A stretch of DNA of 64,000 nucleotides from CAVQHY01 sp963712465 (lineage in GTDB: Bacteria; Actinomycetota; Thermoleophilia; Gaiellales; Gaiellaceae): positions 310,001 through 374,000 of the forward strand of contig CAVQHY010000006.1 in assembly GCA_963712465.1 (NCBI GenBank), in the 5' to 3' direction. Position numbers and translations under genes: made by a program. Below are positions 1 through 9,059 of this stretch, piece by piece; within the stretch, counting starts at the first letter, position 1, and the number at the start of each line of letters is the position of its first letter. Under the pieces are notes generated by a model, which saw nothing but the letters and a program-made list of their open reading frames with translations, was not told where the DNA came from and made no database searches.

Positions 1-567
1 CGCGCTCTCGACGTCGGCTGCTCGACCGGATACCTGGCGAGCCGGCTGGTCGAGCGGGGGAGCCTCGTCACGGGAATCGAGCGCGACGCTGCAGCAGCCG
101 AGGAGGCCCGTCGATGGTGTCAGGACGTCCTCGTGGGCGACGTCGAGATCATGGATTTCCCCCTGTCGCCGGGGTCGTTCGACGTCGTGCTCTGCGGCGA
201 CGTTCTCGAGCACCTCCGCGAGCCTGGGCTGTTCCTGGAGCGAGTGCGCCCGCTGATCGCTCCGGGCGGCCGCGTCGTCCTGAGCACTCCCAACGTCGCG
301 AACTGGGCGATGCGCCTCGGACTTCTCGCCGGCCGCTGGCGGTACACGGATCGCGGCATCCTCGATCGCACGCACGTGCACCTGTTCACGCGGAAGACCC
401 TGGTCGAGTGCCTGGAGGGAGCCGGCTACCGCGTCGACGCGCTCAAGCATACCGCTCCCGTCCCGCGGGTGGGCACGCCGGGAGTCGAGGGCCTCGCGCG
501 TGCCGTCGCGGGTATCCGTCCATCGCTCCTCGCCTACCAATTCGTGGCTGCGGCGTCGCCGAGGTGA
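1..567 (+). CDS. Class I SAM-dependent methyltransferase (5' truncated by window edge)
   Basis: The frame is open from the first base, so the N-terminus lies outside the window; 188 residues remain. DVGCSTGY at residues 4-11 matches the SAM-binding loop of class I methyltransferases. CGDVLEHL near residue 65 and the following PGGRVVLSTPN strand are typical of the Methyltransf_11/23 group. Enzymes of this type in glycan loci often methylate sugars or lipid-linked intermediates, but the substrate cannot be read from the sequence. Its TGA overlaps the GTG start of the next gene by four bases, so the two are probably translationally coupled. Family assignment is secure; function is inferred from context. 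Confidence 0.85.
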   Translation, partial: RALDVGCSTGYLASRLVERGSLVTGIERDAAAAEEARRWCQDVLVGDVEIMDFPLSPGSFDVVLCGDVLEHLREPGLFLERVRPLIAPGGRVVLSTPNVANWAMRLGLLAGRWRYTDRGILDRTHVHLFTRKTLVECLEGAGYRVDALKHTAPVPRVGTPGVEGLARAVAGIRPSLLAYQFVAAASPR

Positions 568-1478
568 TCTCGGTGGTCATCCCCGTGAAGGACGGCGGCG
601 ACGCCCTGCGCCGCTGTCTCGACGCGATCGCACGGCAGGAGATCGACGAGGAGCTCGAGGTCGTCGTCGTCGACTCAGGATCGACCGACGGCAGCGTCGA
701 GCTCGCCCGGCGACGCGGCGCTCGGGTGGTGGAGGTTGCTGCGTCCGAGTTCAACCACGGCGCCTCCAGGAACCTCGGCGCCGCCGAGTCCCGGGGCGAC
801 GTCCTCGTGTTCACGACGCAGGACGCGTATGCGGCGTCCGGTGAGTGGCTGGCCAGGCTCGTGGCGCCGCTGCGTCGTGATCCCGGCGTCGCAGGGGTGT
901 ACGGACGACAGCTTCCACACGAGCACGCGACGCCGCCCGAGCAGTATTTCCTCGGGTTTCTCTACGGGGCCGACCCCCGGGTGCAGCGGGTGGGCTCGCC
1001 GGCGGAACTGTCGTTGGACACGACCATCTTCTCGAACGTCAACGCCGCCATGCCCAGACGTGTTTGGGCGACGTTTCCGTTCGCAGAGGACATGATCATG
1101 AGCGAGGACCAGGACTGGTCTCGGCGCGTGCTCCTTTCGGGCCGTCAGATCGTGTACGCGCCGGGCGCGGCCGTCAGGCACTCGCATGCGTACACCGTCA
1201 CTACGGCGTTCAAGCGGTTCTTCGATTCCGGCGTCTCGGCCGAGCGCGCCTATCTCGCCTCCGCCGGCCCCTCGAACCGGGCGCTTCGCCGGGCCGCGTT
1301 TCGCTACGGGCGCGGCGAAGCGGAGTGGCTCTGGCGAACGGGCCGGCGGCGCTGGCTTCCGTACGCGTCGGTGTACGAGCTCGCCAAGTTCGCGGGCCTA
1401 CAGCTCGGCGTTCGCCACCGGCGTCTACCGCTGTGGCTCAAGCGGCGCCTGTCCGCTCTCCCGGGCTACTGGCGCTAG
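564..1478 (+). CDS. Glycosyltransferase family 2 (rhamnosyltransferase-like)
   Basis: This 304-residue GT-A protein starts at a GTG that overlaps the preceding TGA (GTGA). The nucleotide-sugar binding loop is VVVDSGSTDGS at about residues 34-44, and the acidic EDQDW motif near residues 181-185 is the usual catalytic-base region of GT2 enzymes. A basic, tryptophan-rich C-terminal tail may touch the membrane. Presumably it transfers a sugar to a polyprenyl-linked glycan on the cytoplasmic side. The frame stays open far upstream, but that part is only a shadow of the methyltransferase, which is why the GTG was chosen. The 3' end overlaps the convergent membrane gene by about 40 bases. Confidence 0.88.
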   Translation: MISVVIPVKDGGDALRRCLDAIARQEIDEELEVVVVDSGSTDGSVELARRRGARVVEVAASEFNHGASRNLGAAESRGDVLVFTTQDAYAASGEWLARLVAPLRRDPGVAGVYGRQLPHEHATPPEQYFLGFLYGADPRVQRVGSPAELSLDTTIFSNVNAAMPRRVWATFPFAEDMIMSEDQDWSRRVLLSGRQIVYAPGAAVRHSHAYTVTTAFKRFFDSGVSAERAYLASAGPSNRALRRAAFRYGRGEAEWLWRTGRRRWLPYASVYELAKFAGLQLGVRHRRLPLWLKRRLSALPGYWR

Positions 1479-3066
1479 CCGAGGCGAGGCTCGGGCGCTC
1501 CTGGCTGCGGGAGCTTCGCGACACGAACCAGACGGAGGCTGCAAGCGGGAGCGCGGCCAGCGCCACGGCGAGTCCTGCCTTGCCCGCGCTGATCGTCTCG
1601 GCGCTTCCCTTGACGAGATCCGGAACGAAAGCGGCGACCGCTGCCCAGACGAGCACGCCGAGGCCGGCTGCCAGCCACGACTCGGGAGCCTCACGCCGCC
1701 GTACGAGGATCGCTCCCGCGACGACGAGCGCGACGAATCCCACCAGAGCCGGCAGGATGGCGAGCCAGCCATGGCCGAGCCCGGCGAGTGTGAGCACGGT
1801 ATGCGTGAAGTCGCCCTTCTGCGCGAGCTCGATCCAGGCGCGCGTGTAGTCGTTGCCGAGCATCGGCTCCGTGAGCGTGGCGAGGATCATCGTCGCGGCG
1901 GAGACGAGCGCCAGCAGTCCCAGCAGCCGGGGCGCCGCCCGGACGACCGGTGCGAGCGCGAGCACCAGGAACGGCAGCACGGGTACGAGATAGCGGGGGC
2001 CGGGGACGTCGCCTCCGAGCGGGTCGCCGAAGGCGGGCCGGAACCCCGTGTTCCACAGCAGGACGGCCAGTGATGTCGCGGCGAGGAAGGCGGCCTCAGC
2101 GCGGTGGCGTCGCCAGAGGAGCGCCAGACCTGCGACTGCCAGCGCGACGACCGGCGTGATGACGAGCAGGCCTCGAGAGCTCAGGAGCACGTCGGCGAGG
2201 CCCTCGAGCCGGGGCGTGCCGATCCCGAAGAACGTCCCGTCGCCGACCTGGTCAGTCCGAACCACGTCATGTCCCGACTGGCCGCTCGTGACGACGCCGT
2301 CCTGGTACGAGAGATGCGTGACGGAGCCGAACGCAAGGACGTTGTAGACGAGGAGCGGCGTGACGCCGACCGCGACCCCGCCGCAATAAGCGGCGAATGC
2401 GCGAAGCCGCGGCGACCCGCTGAGGACGTAGAGCCCGAGCAGGACCGTGACGAGCGCGAGCGGATACTCGACGACGACGGCCAGACCTGCGAGGACGCCA
2501 GCAGCGGCCGTGCGCCACACGTCCCCGACCCTGCGTCCGTGCCAGGCGAGCACGAAGGCGGCGAGGACGACGAGGGCCGCAAGGGAGTGAGCGAAGTAGA
2601 GCGTCGCGAGGGGGAGAGCTAGGGTTGCGATCGCGAGGATCAGGGCCACGAGGGTTCCGGTACCCGGCTCCAGGCGCTCGGCAGCTCTCCGGACGAGGAG
2701 GAGTACCCCGATCGCGGGGAGCAGCGCCCCCCATAGCCCGAGCAGCCACACCGAGGTTCGGGTGCTGTCGGTTGTGAGGCCGAGCCCGTCGACCGCCATG
2801 TAGTAGGGGAGCGTGAAGAGCGCGAGTCCCGGCGCCTTGTTCGAGTAGAAGTGGCCGTCCGTATAGCTCTTGTCGCAGGTGGTGTCCTGCCAGGCGTCGA
2901 TCTGGGCGGTACCGCTCGCGAGCGCGCGAACGAGCGCGTAGTGGGACGTCTGGTTGCACCCGGCCTTCTGGACGAGCCACCCGGCGCTGAGCGCGAACAC
3001 GACGAGCGCGAGAACGAACCACCCCGTCGACGAGCGTCGCTGGTTCTCTCGCATCAGGTTCGCCAT
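1438..3066 (-). CDS. Integral membrane GT-C-like glycosyltransferase (family 39 type), paralogue A
   Basis: A 542-residue protein with about ten hydrophobic segments and no soluble domain. The first long loop carries TDGHFYSNKAPG at residues 69-80, a motif repeated in the two membrane proteins at 40.2-43.2 kb, which defines a family of three in this window. GT-C enzymes of this type use polyprenyl-phosphate sugars to glycosylate extracytoplasmic acceptors; that role is inferred here. ATG at 3066 was chosen because a hydrophobic helix follows shortly after it and upstream codons look non-coding; an ATG four codons downstream is possible. The gene diverges from the next membrane gene and converges with the GT2. 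Confidence 0.75.
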   Translation of the reverse strand: MANLMRENQRRSSTGWFVLALVVFALSAGWLVQKAGCNQTSHYALVRALASGTAQIDAWQDTTCDKSYTDGHFYSNKAPGLALFTLPYYMAVDGLGLTTDSTRTSVWLLGLWGALLPAIGVLLLVRRAAERLEPGTGTLVALILAIATLALPLATLYFAHSLAALVVLAAFVLAWHGRRVGDVWRTAAAGVLAGLAVVVEYPLALVTVLLGLYVLSGSPRLRAFAAYCGGVAVGVTPLLVYNVLAFGSVTHLSYQDGVVTSGQSGHDVVRTDQVGDGTFFGIGTPRLEGLADVLLSSRGLLVITPVVALAVAGLALLWRRHRAEAAFLAATSLAVLLWNTGFRPAFGDPLGGDVPGPRYLVPVLPFLVLALAPVVRAAPRLLGLLALVSAATMILATLTEPMLGNDYTRAWIELAQKGDFTHTVLTLAGLGHGWLAILPALVGFVALVVAGAILVRRREAPESWLAAGLGVLVWAAVAAFVPDLVKGSAETISAGKAGLAVALAALPLAASVWFVSRSSRSQERPSLASASASSPGERTGAA

Positions 3067-3125
3067 GGTAGCCGTGTATGTTGCGGGGCCGACATGCGGT
3101 CTGCGGATCCGAGCGGGCACCAGCC

Positions 3126-4712
3126 GTGGGCGCGCTGACGCATCTCCGACGCGTGGCGGATGCAGGCCTCGAACGGGTCTCGAAGCCCGCAGCGGTTGGA
3201 GCTGCGGCCGTCGCCCTAACTCTCGTCGTGTTTCTCGCGCCAAGCTTCCGCGCGCCGGCCGCCGAGATGGATGAGGGAACCCTGCTCGTCTACCCGGAGC
3301 GCGTCCTCGAGGGCGACGTTCCGCACCGTGACTTCGAGACCTTCTACGGCCCCGGGACTCCGTGGCTGCTCGCGGCCGTCTTCTCGGCCACGGGCCCATC
3401 TCTGGACGTCGAGCGAGCTGTCGGGCTCACCTACCGGATCGCGATCGTGCTTGCCGTCTTCACCCTCGCGCTCGCGTCCGGTCTTGCCGCCGCGTTGGGG
3501 GGCGCACTCCTGGCCGGCGTCATCCTTCTTCCGGCGGGCGTCAACGCCGTTGCGATTCAGGCCGCGATCGCGTTCGCGCTTCTTGGTCTCGCGGCGGGCG
3601 CTTGCGGACTCGCGGCACGCGACGAGAGGACGACGAGACGCTGGTTTCTCGCCGCGGGAATCGGCTCGGGTCTGGCTCTCCTCTTTCGATTCGATCTCGC
3701 GCTCGCCGTCGTCTTGGGGGCAGCTCCGATGCTGGTGGCGGCCCCGCGAAAGGCTCGTCTGCGCTACGCGCTCGGGGTTCTTGGCGGTGCAGCGGCGTAC
3801 ATCCCGCACCTTGCGATCGTCGGTCGGGACAGGATCGAGAAGAACCTCGACGACCTGATCGATTCGGGCCCAGGACGCGAGCTGCCGATCCCGCCGCTGT
3901 CGACCGACGCCGGCCGTTTGTTCGCCGCGATCATCGCCGCCGTCGCTCTCCTGATTGCTGCAGGTCTCCTTTTGCGGGGCTGGCGCTGTCGCGAGCCGGA
4001 GGGCCGCGCCCTGCTCGCATCCGGACTCTTCGCCGCCGGTCTTCTTCCCTACGCGCTGTTCCGGGCGGACGTGCCGCACTTTCTTCCGGTTGCCGTCGTG
4101 CCTCTCGGCATGTTGCCGGCCCTCGTCGCGACTACCGCCCGGCGGGTCCGCACGGGCCGCGCCGCGGGTGTGGCTGCGCCGCTCATCGCGGCAGCGCTCG
4201 TCGCCGGGCTAGTCGCGCCGAGCATTCTCCGCGCGGGAATCGACCGCCAGGCGCGGCTGCTCGTCAGGGCTGACGAGAGCGGCTCTCACGAGGTCCGATT
4301 TCGGGGCCGGTCGTTCTTGATCGGGTCGGAGGACGACGCTCGCGCCGCGGAGGAGGTGCTCGCAGAGGCCGATCGGCTCACGGGTCAGGGCGACCGACTC
4401 TTCGTAGGCCAGAGCAACCTGCGGGAGGCCAACTACCTCGACAGCTACCTGTACTTCCTCCTGCCCAAACTCGACCCAGCGTCGTTCTACATGGAGCTCA
4501 ATCCGAGCACGGCCAACGCCGACGACTCGGGGCTCGCAGACGAGATCGCGAACGCGGACGTCGTCATCCTGACGAGCCGCTGGGACTGGTGGGACGAGCC
4601 GAACGCCTCCCGACAGCTCGGGTCTGAAGGACCCGGCGACGTGCTCAACCGCTCCTTCTGCGAACGTGGAGTGTTCGGTCCCTTCCAGCTCTTCGAGCGC
4701 TGCAGGGGCTGA
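3126..4712 (+). CDS. Integral membrane GT-C-like protein (family 39/83 type)
   Basis: About 528 residues with many hydrophobic helices. After the first helix comes an extracytoplasmic loop with MDEGTLLVYP and then PHRDFETFYGPG (about residues 48-77). This D/E-containing loop followed by a YxPG turn is characteristic of GT-C membrane glycosyltransferases. The start is uncertain: ATG 3078 lies only 11 bases from the divergent start at 3066, whereas GTG 3126 or GTG 3153 leaves room for control signals and still precedes the first helix. The last third is soluble and presumably extracytoplasmic. The next gene starts five bases downstream, so they form an operon. Donor and acceptor are unknown. 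Confidence 0.72.
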   Translation: MGALTHLRRVADAGLERVSKPAAVGAAAVALTLVVFLAPSFRAPAAEMDEGTLLVYPERVLEGDVPHRDFETFYGPGTPWLLAAVFSATGPSLDVERAVGLTYRIAIVLAVFTLALASGLAAALGGALLAGVILLPAGVNAVAIQAAIAFALLGLAAGACGLAARDERTTRRWFLAAGIGSGLALLFRFDLALAVVLGAAPMLVAAPRKARLRYALGVLGGAAAYIPHLAIVGRDRIEKNLDDLIDSGPGRELPIPPLSTDAGRLFAAIIAAVALLIAAGLLLRGWRCREPEGRALLASGLFAAGLLPYALFRADVPHFLPVAVVPLGMLPALVATTARRVRTGRAAGVAAPLIAAALVAGLVAPSILRAGIDRQARLLVRADESGSHEVRFRGRSFLIGSEDDARAAEEVLAEADRLTGQGDRLFVGQSNLREANYLDSYLYFLLPKLDPASFYMELNPSTANADDSGLADEIANADVVILTSRWDWWDEPNASRQLGSEGPGDVLNRSFCERGVFGPFQLFERCRG

Positions 4713-4717
4713 CGCGC

Positions 4718-6562
4718 GTGACCGTGCTCGAGTCAGCTCGCGAAGGAGCCGCCAACCAGGCGAGTCGGCTCTCGTTCGTCGAGCTGCTGCTCGTGCTCGG
4801 TGCCGTCGCCGTCGCGGTCGCGGTTCGCGCTCCGAGCCTCGACCAGCCGCTGCTCGAGCACCACTCCTTCCGGCAAACGCAGACGGCGTACACCGCCCTT
4901 GTCTTCGACGAGCAGGGGATCGATCTCCTCCACCCGAAGCTGCCGGTGCTCGGAGCACCGTTCGAGGTGCCGTTCGAGTTCCCGCTCTTCCAAGCGGCGG
5001 CCGCCGTCGTGATGAAGGTCGGAGTCGACCCCGACGTCGCGCTGCGTCTCACCTGCCTCGCGTGCTTCGCGGTGACCGCCCTGCTCCTCTACGCGCTCGT
5101 TCGTCGCGTCGCGACGAGAATCGCCGCGGCGGGCGCGCTTGTCGCGTTCCTCGCCTCGCCGTTCGCGCTCGTCTGGAGCCGGACATCGATGATCGAGTTC
5201 CTGGCGACCGCGGGCGCGCTCGGCTTCTGTCTCGCGACGATCGGGTGGCGAGAGAGACGGCGGCCGTGGCTTGCTGTTCTCGCTCTCGGCGCGGGCCTCG
5301 TCGGGCTCCTCGTCAAGCCGACGACGGCCGTCTTCTGGATCCTTCCCGCACTGCTCTACCGGCCGGCCTCGGGATCGCCCGGAGCTCAGCGCTCCGGGCG
5401 GCTCCGGGTCGACCCGGTTGTTGTTGCGCTCGTGGCGGTGCCGATCCTCGCCATGCTGGCCTGGACGCGACACGCCGACGGGATCAAGGCAGCGAGCCCG
5501 GCGACCTCGTTCCTCACCAGCGAGGCGTTGCGCACGTGGAACTTCGGCACGTGGGCGCAGCGGCTCGACCCGGACACCTGGTGGACGGTCGCCCGCCGGA
5601 CCGGTCTCTGGATCACGGGGCTCGGCGCGCTGCTGCTGCCGTTCGCGGCCGTCTCGGTCACTCGCTCGCGCCAGTGGCCATTCTGGGTCGGTGTGGCGGG
5701 AGCGGCGATCCTCCCTCCGATCGTCTTCACGAATCTCTTCGTCGTCCACGACTACTACCTGTGCGCCGTCCTGCCCGCGCTCGCCGCGTTCCTCGGCCTC
5801 GGCGCCGGCTGGCTGATCGAGCGGATCCCAAGGGGATGGGCGGGAACCGCGGCTGTCGCAGGCGCGACGCTGCTCGTGGTCGTCGTCGCCTACGCGACCA
5901 CGCAGAGCTACTGGCGGCCGATCTACGACGCTGTCTCCGATCCGGAGGAGGTGTTGCCGCTCGCAGATGAGATCCGGAGCAGCACGACGCCCGACGAGCT
6001 CGTCGGCGTGCTTGGTCGGGACTGGTCGCCGGCGCCGCTCTACTACGCCCGGCGATGGGGTCAGATGCTTCCGAGCGTGCTCGAGTCGCCGCCCGATTAC
6101 CTGCTGCGTCAGGGCTACCGCGTCCTCGCCGTCTCCGCGCAGGACGGCCCGATCTGGTTTCTCCACCAATGGCCCTGGGTGGGTCTTCTCGGGCCCCGTC
6201 TCTACTCGCTCGGCCGGTCGCTCGACGAGATCCGGACGTATGGCGTCGTCGCGACCGACGACGGTGGGGCGTTCGACGCTGCCGCCGCCGGCGGCGAGGC
6301 ACTGACGCCCGGGCCGGTCGATGTCCCGTGTGACGGTCACACCGTTCGCGTTCCCGCCGGCGACGAGGCGACCTGGCTTCGCGTCGAAGGAGACCCCTCG
6401 GTCAATGCCCGGCTGTGGATCGGCGAGGGGCTCCTGCCACTCCCGGTACGGACGGTCACCGTCGTCGATTCTGCGGTGAGCAACGCTGAACTCGCTCTGC
6501 GCTGCGACGGGACCGACGCCCTCCGCTTCACCGATGTCGTCTCCGCGCCGTTCCCGGCCTGA
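4718..6562 (+). CDS. Integral membrane GT-C-like glycosyltransferase with soluble C-terminal tail
   Basis: This 614-residue membrane protein has HSFRQTQTA at about residues 49-57 and an EFPLFQ motif about 30 residues later. Both are signatures of a large family of putative family 39 mannosyltransferase-like proteins. About ten hydrophobic segments follow, then a roughly 190-residue polar tail that probably sits outside the membrane. The start is a GTG six bases after the preceding stop, so it is co-transcribed with the upstream membrane gene. Its likely job is to add a sugar from a polyprenyl-phosphate donor to exported glycan, which is an inference from the fold. Neither specificity nor catalytic residues can be proven by eye. 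Confidence 0.75.
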   Translation: MTVLESAREGAANQASRLSFVELLLVLGAVAVAVAVRAPSLDQPLLEHHSFRQTQTAYTALVFDEQGIDLLHPKLPVLGAPFEVPFEFPLFQAAAAVVMKVGVDPDVALRLTCLACFAVTALLLYALVRRVATRIAAAGALVAFLASPFALVWSRTSMIEFLATAGALGFCLATIGWRERRRPWLAVLALGAGLVGLLVKPTTAVFWILPALLYRPASGSPGAQRSGRLRVDPVVVALVAVPILAMLAWTRHADGIKAASPATSFLTSEALRTWNFGTWAQRLDPDTWWTVARRTGLWITGLGALLLPFAAVSVTRSRQWPFWVGVAGAAILPPIVFTNLFVVHDYYLCAVLPALAAFLGLGAGWLIERIPRGWAGTAAVAGATLLVVVVAYATTQSYWRPIYDAVSDPEEVLPLADEIRSSTTPDELVGVLGRDWSPAPLYYARRWGQMLPSVLESPPDYLLRQGYRVLAVSAQDGPIWFLHQWPWVGLLGPRLYSLGRSLDEIRTYGVVATDDGGAFDAAAAGGEALTPGPVDVPCDGHTVRVPAGDEATWLRVEGDPSVNARLWIGEGLLPLPVRTVTVVDSAVSNAELALRCDGTDALRFTDVVSAPFPA

Positions 6563-6566
6563 GAAC

Positions 6567-6572
6567 TAAGGT
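6567..6572 (+). promoter_or_regulatory. -10 element TAAGGT, near-leaderless promoter for the 6581 epimerase
   Basis: TAAGGT lies eight bases before the GTG, directly after the stop of the membrane gene. The spacing puts the transcription start at or next to the start codon. No convincing -35 box is visible. Confidence 0.45.
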
Positions 6573-6580
6573 TCACCGCC

Positions 6581-7525
6581 GTGCGCTTTGTCGTCACAGG
6601 CTGTGCGGGCTTTGTCGGCTCGCAGGTGGCGGAGGCGACCCTGGCTGCCGGCCACGAGGTTGTAGGCGTCGACGCGTTCACCGACTACTACCTCCGCGCC
6701 CTCAAGGAGGCGAATCTCGCCGATCTGACCGAGCACAGCGGGTTCACGCTGATCGAGGTCGATCTCGCCGTCGATACTCTCGAGCCGATCGTCACCGGTG
6801 CGAACGGCGTGTTCCATCTCGCCGCGCAGGCAGGCGTCCGGGGGAGTTGGGGCGAGTCGTTCGCCGTGTACGTGCGCGACAACCTGCTCGCCACGCAGCG
6901 CCTCCTCGAGGTCGCCGCGGCAGCGGGTGTCCGCGTCGTCCTCGCATCGTCCTCGTCGGTCTACGGAAACGCCGAGCGCTACCCGACTCCGGAGGACACG
7001 CCCCCGCGGCCGATCTCCCCGTACGGGGTCACCAAGCTCGGAAGCGAGCATCTCGCCCGCGCATACGCGGCCTCGCACGGGCTCGATGCCGTCGTGCTCC
7101 GCTACTTCACCGTGTACGGGCCCCGGCAGCGACCGGACATGGCCTTCGCCCGCATCGTTCGCGCGCTCGCCACAGGTGATGAGTTCCACCTGTACGGAAC
7201 GGGAAAGCAGTCGCGGGACGTCACATTCGTCGGCGACGCCGTCTCGGCGACCGTCGCCGCCATGGAGCGCGCGAAATCGGGCGCCGTCTACAACGTCGGC
7301 GGCGGCACCGAGGCGACGCTCGTGGAGGTGATCGCCCTGCTCGAAGAGCTTTCGGGCCGACGGCTGGACGTGCGCTTCGATTCGAGCGCAGCCGGCGACG
7401 TGAGCCGGACGGCGGCCGACACGACCCGGATCCGGCTCGATCTCGGCTGGGAGCCGGCGACGCCGCTCGCCGAGGGACTGGCGGCTCAGCTCGCATGGGC
7501 CGCTGCTACAGTCGGCCCCCGATGA
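6581..7525 (+). CDS. NAD-dependent nucleotide-sugar epimerase (extended SDR; UDP-hexose or UDP-hexuronate 4-epimerase-like)
   Basis: A 314-residue extended short-chain dehydrogenase. It has the NAD-binding GCAGFVGS loop at residues 7-14, the SSSSVYGN serine region near 125 and the catalytic Tyr-Lys pair in YGVTK at about 148-152. The FTVYGPRQRPDMAF stretch is typical of the UDP-glucose/UDP-glucuronate 4-epimerase branch. It should interconvert UDP-sugars for the surrounding transferases; which pair is not resolvable. A TANNNT element eight bases before the GTG suggests it heads its own transcript. Its TGA overlaps the ATG of the Wzz-like gene (ATGA), coupling sugar supply to chain-length control. 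Confidence 0.85.
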   Translation: MRFVVTGCAGFVGSQVAEATLAAGHEVVGVDAFTDYYLRALKEANLADLTEHSGFTLIEVDLAVDTLEPIVTGANGVFHLAAQAGVRGSWGESFAVYVRDNLLATQRLLEVAAAAGVRVVLASSSSVYGNAERYPTPEDTPPRPISPYGVTKLGSEHLARAYAASHGLDAVVLRYFTVYGPRQRPDMAFARIVRALATGDEFHLYGTGKQSRDVTFVGDAVSATVAAMERAKSGAVYNVGGGTEATLVEVIALLEELSGRRLDVRFDSSAAGDVSRTAADTTRIRLDLGWEPATPLAEGLAAQLAWAAATVGPR

Positions 7526-8373
7526 GGCCCGAGCTCGAGGCCGAGCAGGAGGTCGATTTCGGCCGCTACGGGCGAAGGATCGCGCACCGGTGGTGGCTCG
7601 TGCTCGCGGCGGCCGGGGTGGGCGTTCTCGTCGGCTGGCTCGTCTCGCTCGGCGGCGGCGACGTGTACAAGGCGACCGCGACGATCTACCTCGGGCAGCC
7701 GCTGTCGCCGAGCGGAACCGCGCAGATCCAGAGCCTCGCCACGAATCCCTCGGCCGTGCCCGAGATCGTCAGGAGCCCCGAGGTCGTGCGCGACGTCGCC
7801 GCGGAGGTGGGGGTGAGACCAGGGAAGCTGAGGCAGGGGATCTCGACCAAGACCGTTTCCGGCGCGAACACGAGGTCGGGTCAGAACCCGCTCGTCGAGG
7901 TCACGGTTCGTGGCCCCTGGCGGGAGGAGAGCGCCGAGGCCGCGAACCGCCTGGCCGCGGCCGCCGTCGATCGCGTCTCGGCTTCGTACACGGCCGAAAA
8001 GATCAAGACGCTCGAGGACCAGCTGGCCGGGCAGGAGCGCGAGCTCGCGACCCTGGAGCAGCGGATCGAAGAGCTGCGGGCGGCCGCTGTCAGCCCTGAC
8101 CTCACGGGCACGGAGAGGCTGGTGGTCACCGGTCTCGCGACCGACGCGGAGATCCGGCGCAGCCAGGTGATCGAGGATCGCACCGCGACCCAGCAGCTCC
8201 TCACGCTCGCACAGAACGTCGAGGCGAGCCGGGTCGTCACCGAGGCGCGCCCGACCCAGGTCGCGGCCCGCTCGAAGCGAAACTCCCTCGTCGTCGGCGG
8301 GCTCGTCGGCCTCCTCGCGGGGATCGTGCTCGCGCTCGCGATTCCCGCGCGGCCCCGAACCGCGGACTCCTAG
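7522..8373 (+). CDS. Wzz-type polysaccharide chain-length determinant / co-polymerase
   Basis: A 283-residue protein with the standard Wzz layout. A cytoplasmic N-terminus is followed by a membrane helix at about residues 24-43, a large extracytoplasmic part with a coiled coil (EKIKTLEDQL onwards, about 155-190), and a second helix near the C-terminus (LVVGGLVGLLAGIVLALA). There is no fused tyrosine-kinase domain and no tyrosine-rich tail. Such proteins set the modal length of polymers made by Wzy, and two candidate polymerases lie at 17.4 and 50.8 kb. The start ATG overlaps the preceding TGA, and the TAG is joined to the next GTG (TAGTG). Confidence 0.82.
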   Translation: MRPELEAEQEVDFGRYGRRIAHRWWLVLAAAGVGVLVGWLVSLGGGDVYKATATIYLGQPLSPSGTAQIQSLATNPSAVPEIVRSPEVVRDVAAEVGVRPGKLRQGISTKTVSGANTRSGQNPLVEVTVRGPWREESAEAANRLAAAAVDRVSASYTAEKIKTLEDQLAGQERELATLEQRIEELRAAAVSPDLTGTERLVVTGLATDAEIRRSQVIEDRTATQQLLTLAQNVEASRVVTEARPTQVAARSKRNSLVVGGLVGLLAGIVLALAIPARPRTADS

Positions 8374-9059
8374 TGCGCGTCTCGTTCATCGTCCCCGCCT
8401 ACAACGAGGCGGCCACGGTCGGCGAGGTGCTCGAGCGGGTCGGGGCCCTCGAGCTCGACAAGCAGATCGTGATCGTCGACGACGGCTCGACCGATGGGAC
8501 TGGCGCGGTGATCGCGGGCTGGGAAGGGCGGGACGGGGTCATCGCGATCCGCCAGCCGAACCGGGGCAAGGGCGCCGCTGTGCGCGCTGCGATTCCTCAC
8601 CTCGACGGCGAGATCACCGTCATTCAGGACGCCGACCTCGAGTACGACCCGGCCGACGTGCCCGCGCTGATCCAGCCGATCGCCGACGGGTTCGCCGACG
8701 TCGTGTTCGGCTCACGGCTCTCAGGCGGGCGCCCCCAGCGGGCGTTCCTCTTCTGGCACCTCGTCGGCAATCGGCTCCTCAGCCTGCTGACGAACGTCCT
8801 CTACAACACGACCGTCTCGGACATGGAGACCGGCTACAAGGCCTTTCGCACGGACGTGCTGCGCGCGCTCGACCTGCGCGAGAGCGACTTCGCGATCGAG
8901 CCCGAGATCACCGCCAAGGTCTGCAAACGCAAGCTCCGCATCTACCAGCTGCCGATCGCCTACTACGGTCGAACCTACGACGAGGGCAAGAAGATCACCT
9001 GGCGAGACGGCGTCAAGGCGGTCTGGACGCTTGTCCGGATCCGCGTCGCCGACCCATGA
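8373..9059 (+). CDS. GT2 glycosyltransferase, dolichol/polyprenyl-phosphate sugar synthase-like
   Basis: A compact 228-residue GT2 enzyme with IVDDGSTDGT at about residues 34-43, a QDADLEYDP DxD region near residue 90 and the GYKAFR motif common in DPM1/polyprenyl-phosphate mannose or glucose synthases. It lacks the C-terminal helices of some relatives. The probable reaction is transfer of a hexose from GDP or UDP to polyprenyl phosphate on the cytoplasmic face, supplying the membrane GT-C enzymes of this locus; this is an inference from family. Its start GTG shares a base with the preceding TAG, and its end overlaps the next gene as ATGA. Confidence 0.85.
   Translation: MRVSFIVPAYNEAATVGEVLERVGALELDKQIVIVDDGSTDGTGAVIAGWEGRDGVIAIRQPNRGKGAAVRAAIPHLDGEITVIQDADLEYDPADVPALIQPIADGFADVVFGSRLSGGRPQRAFLFWHLVGNRLLSLLTNVLYNTTVSDMETGYKAFRTDVLRALDLRESDFAIEPEITAKVCKRKLRIYQLPIAYYGRTYDEGKKITWRDGVKAVWTLVRIRVADP

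Noticed and set aside
3067..3125. Divergent promoters in the 11-base gap between 3066 and ATG 3078
   Set aside because: TACACG at 3073-3078 on the minus strand lacks the final T of a -10, and nothing credible faces the other way. I report a later start for the plus-strand gene instead of a promoter.
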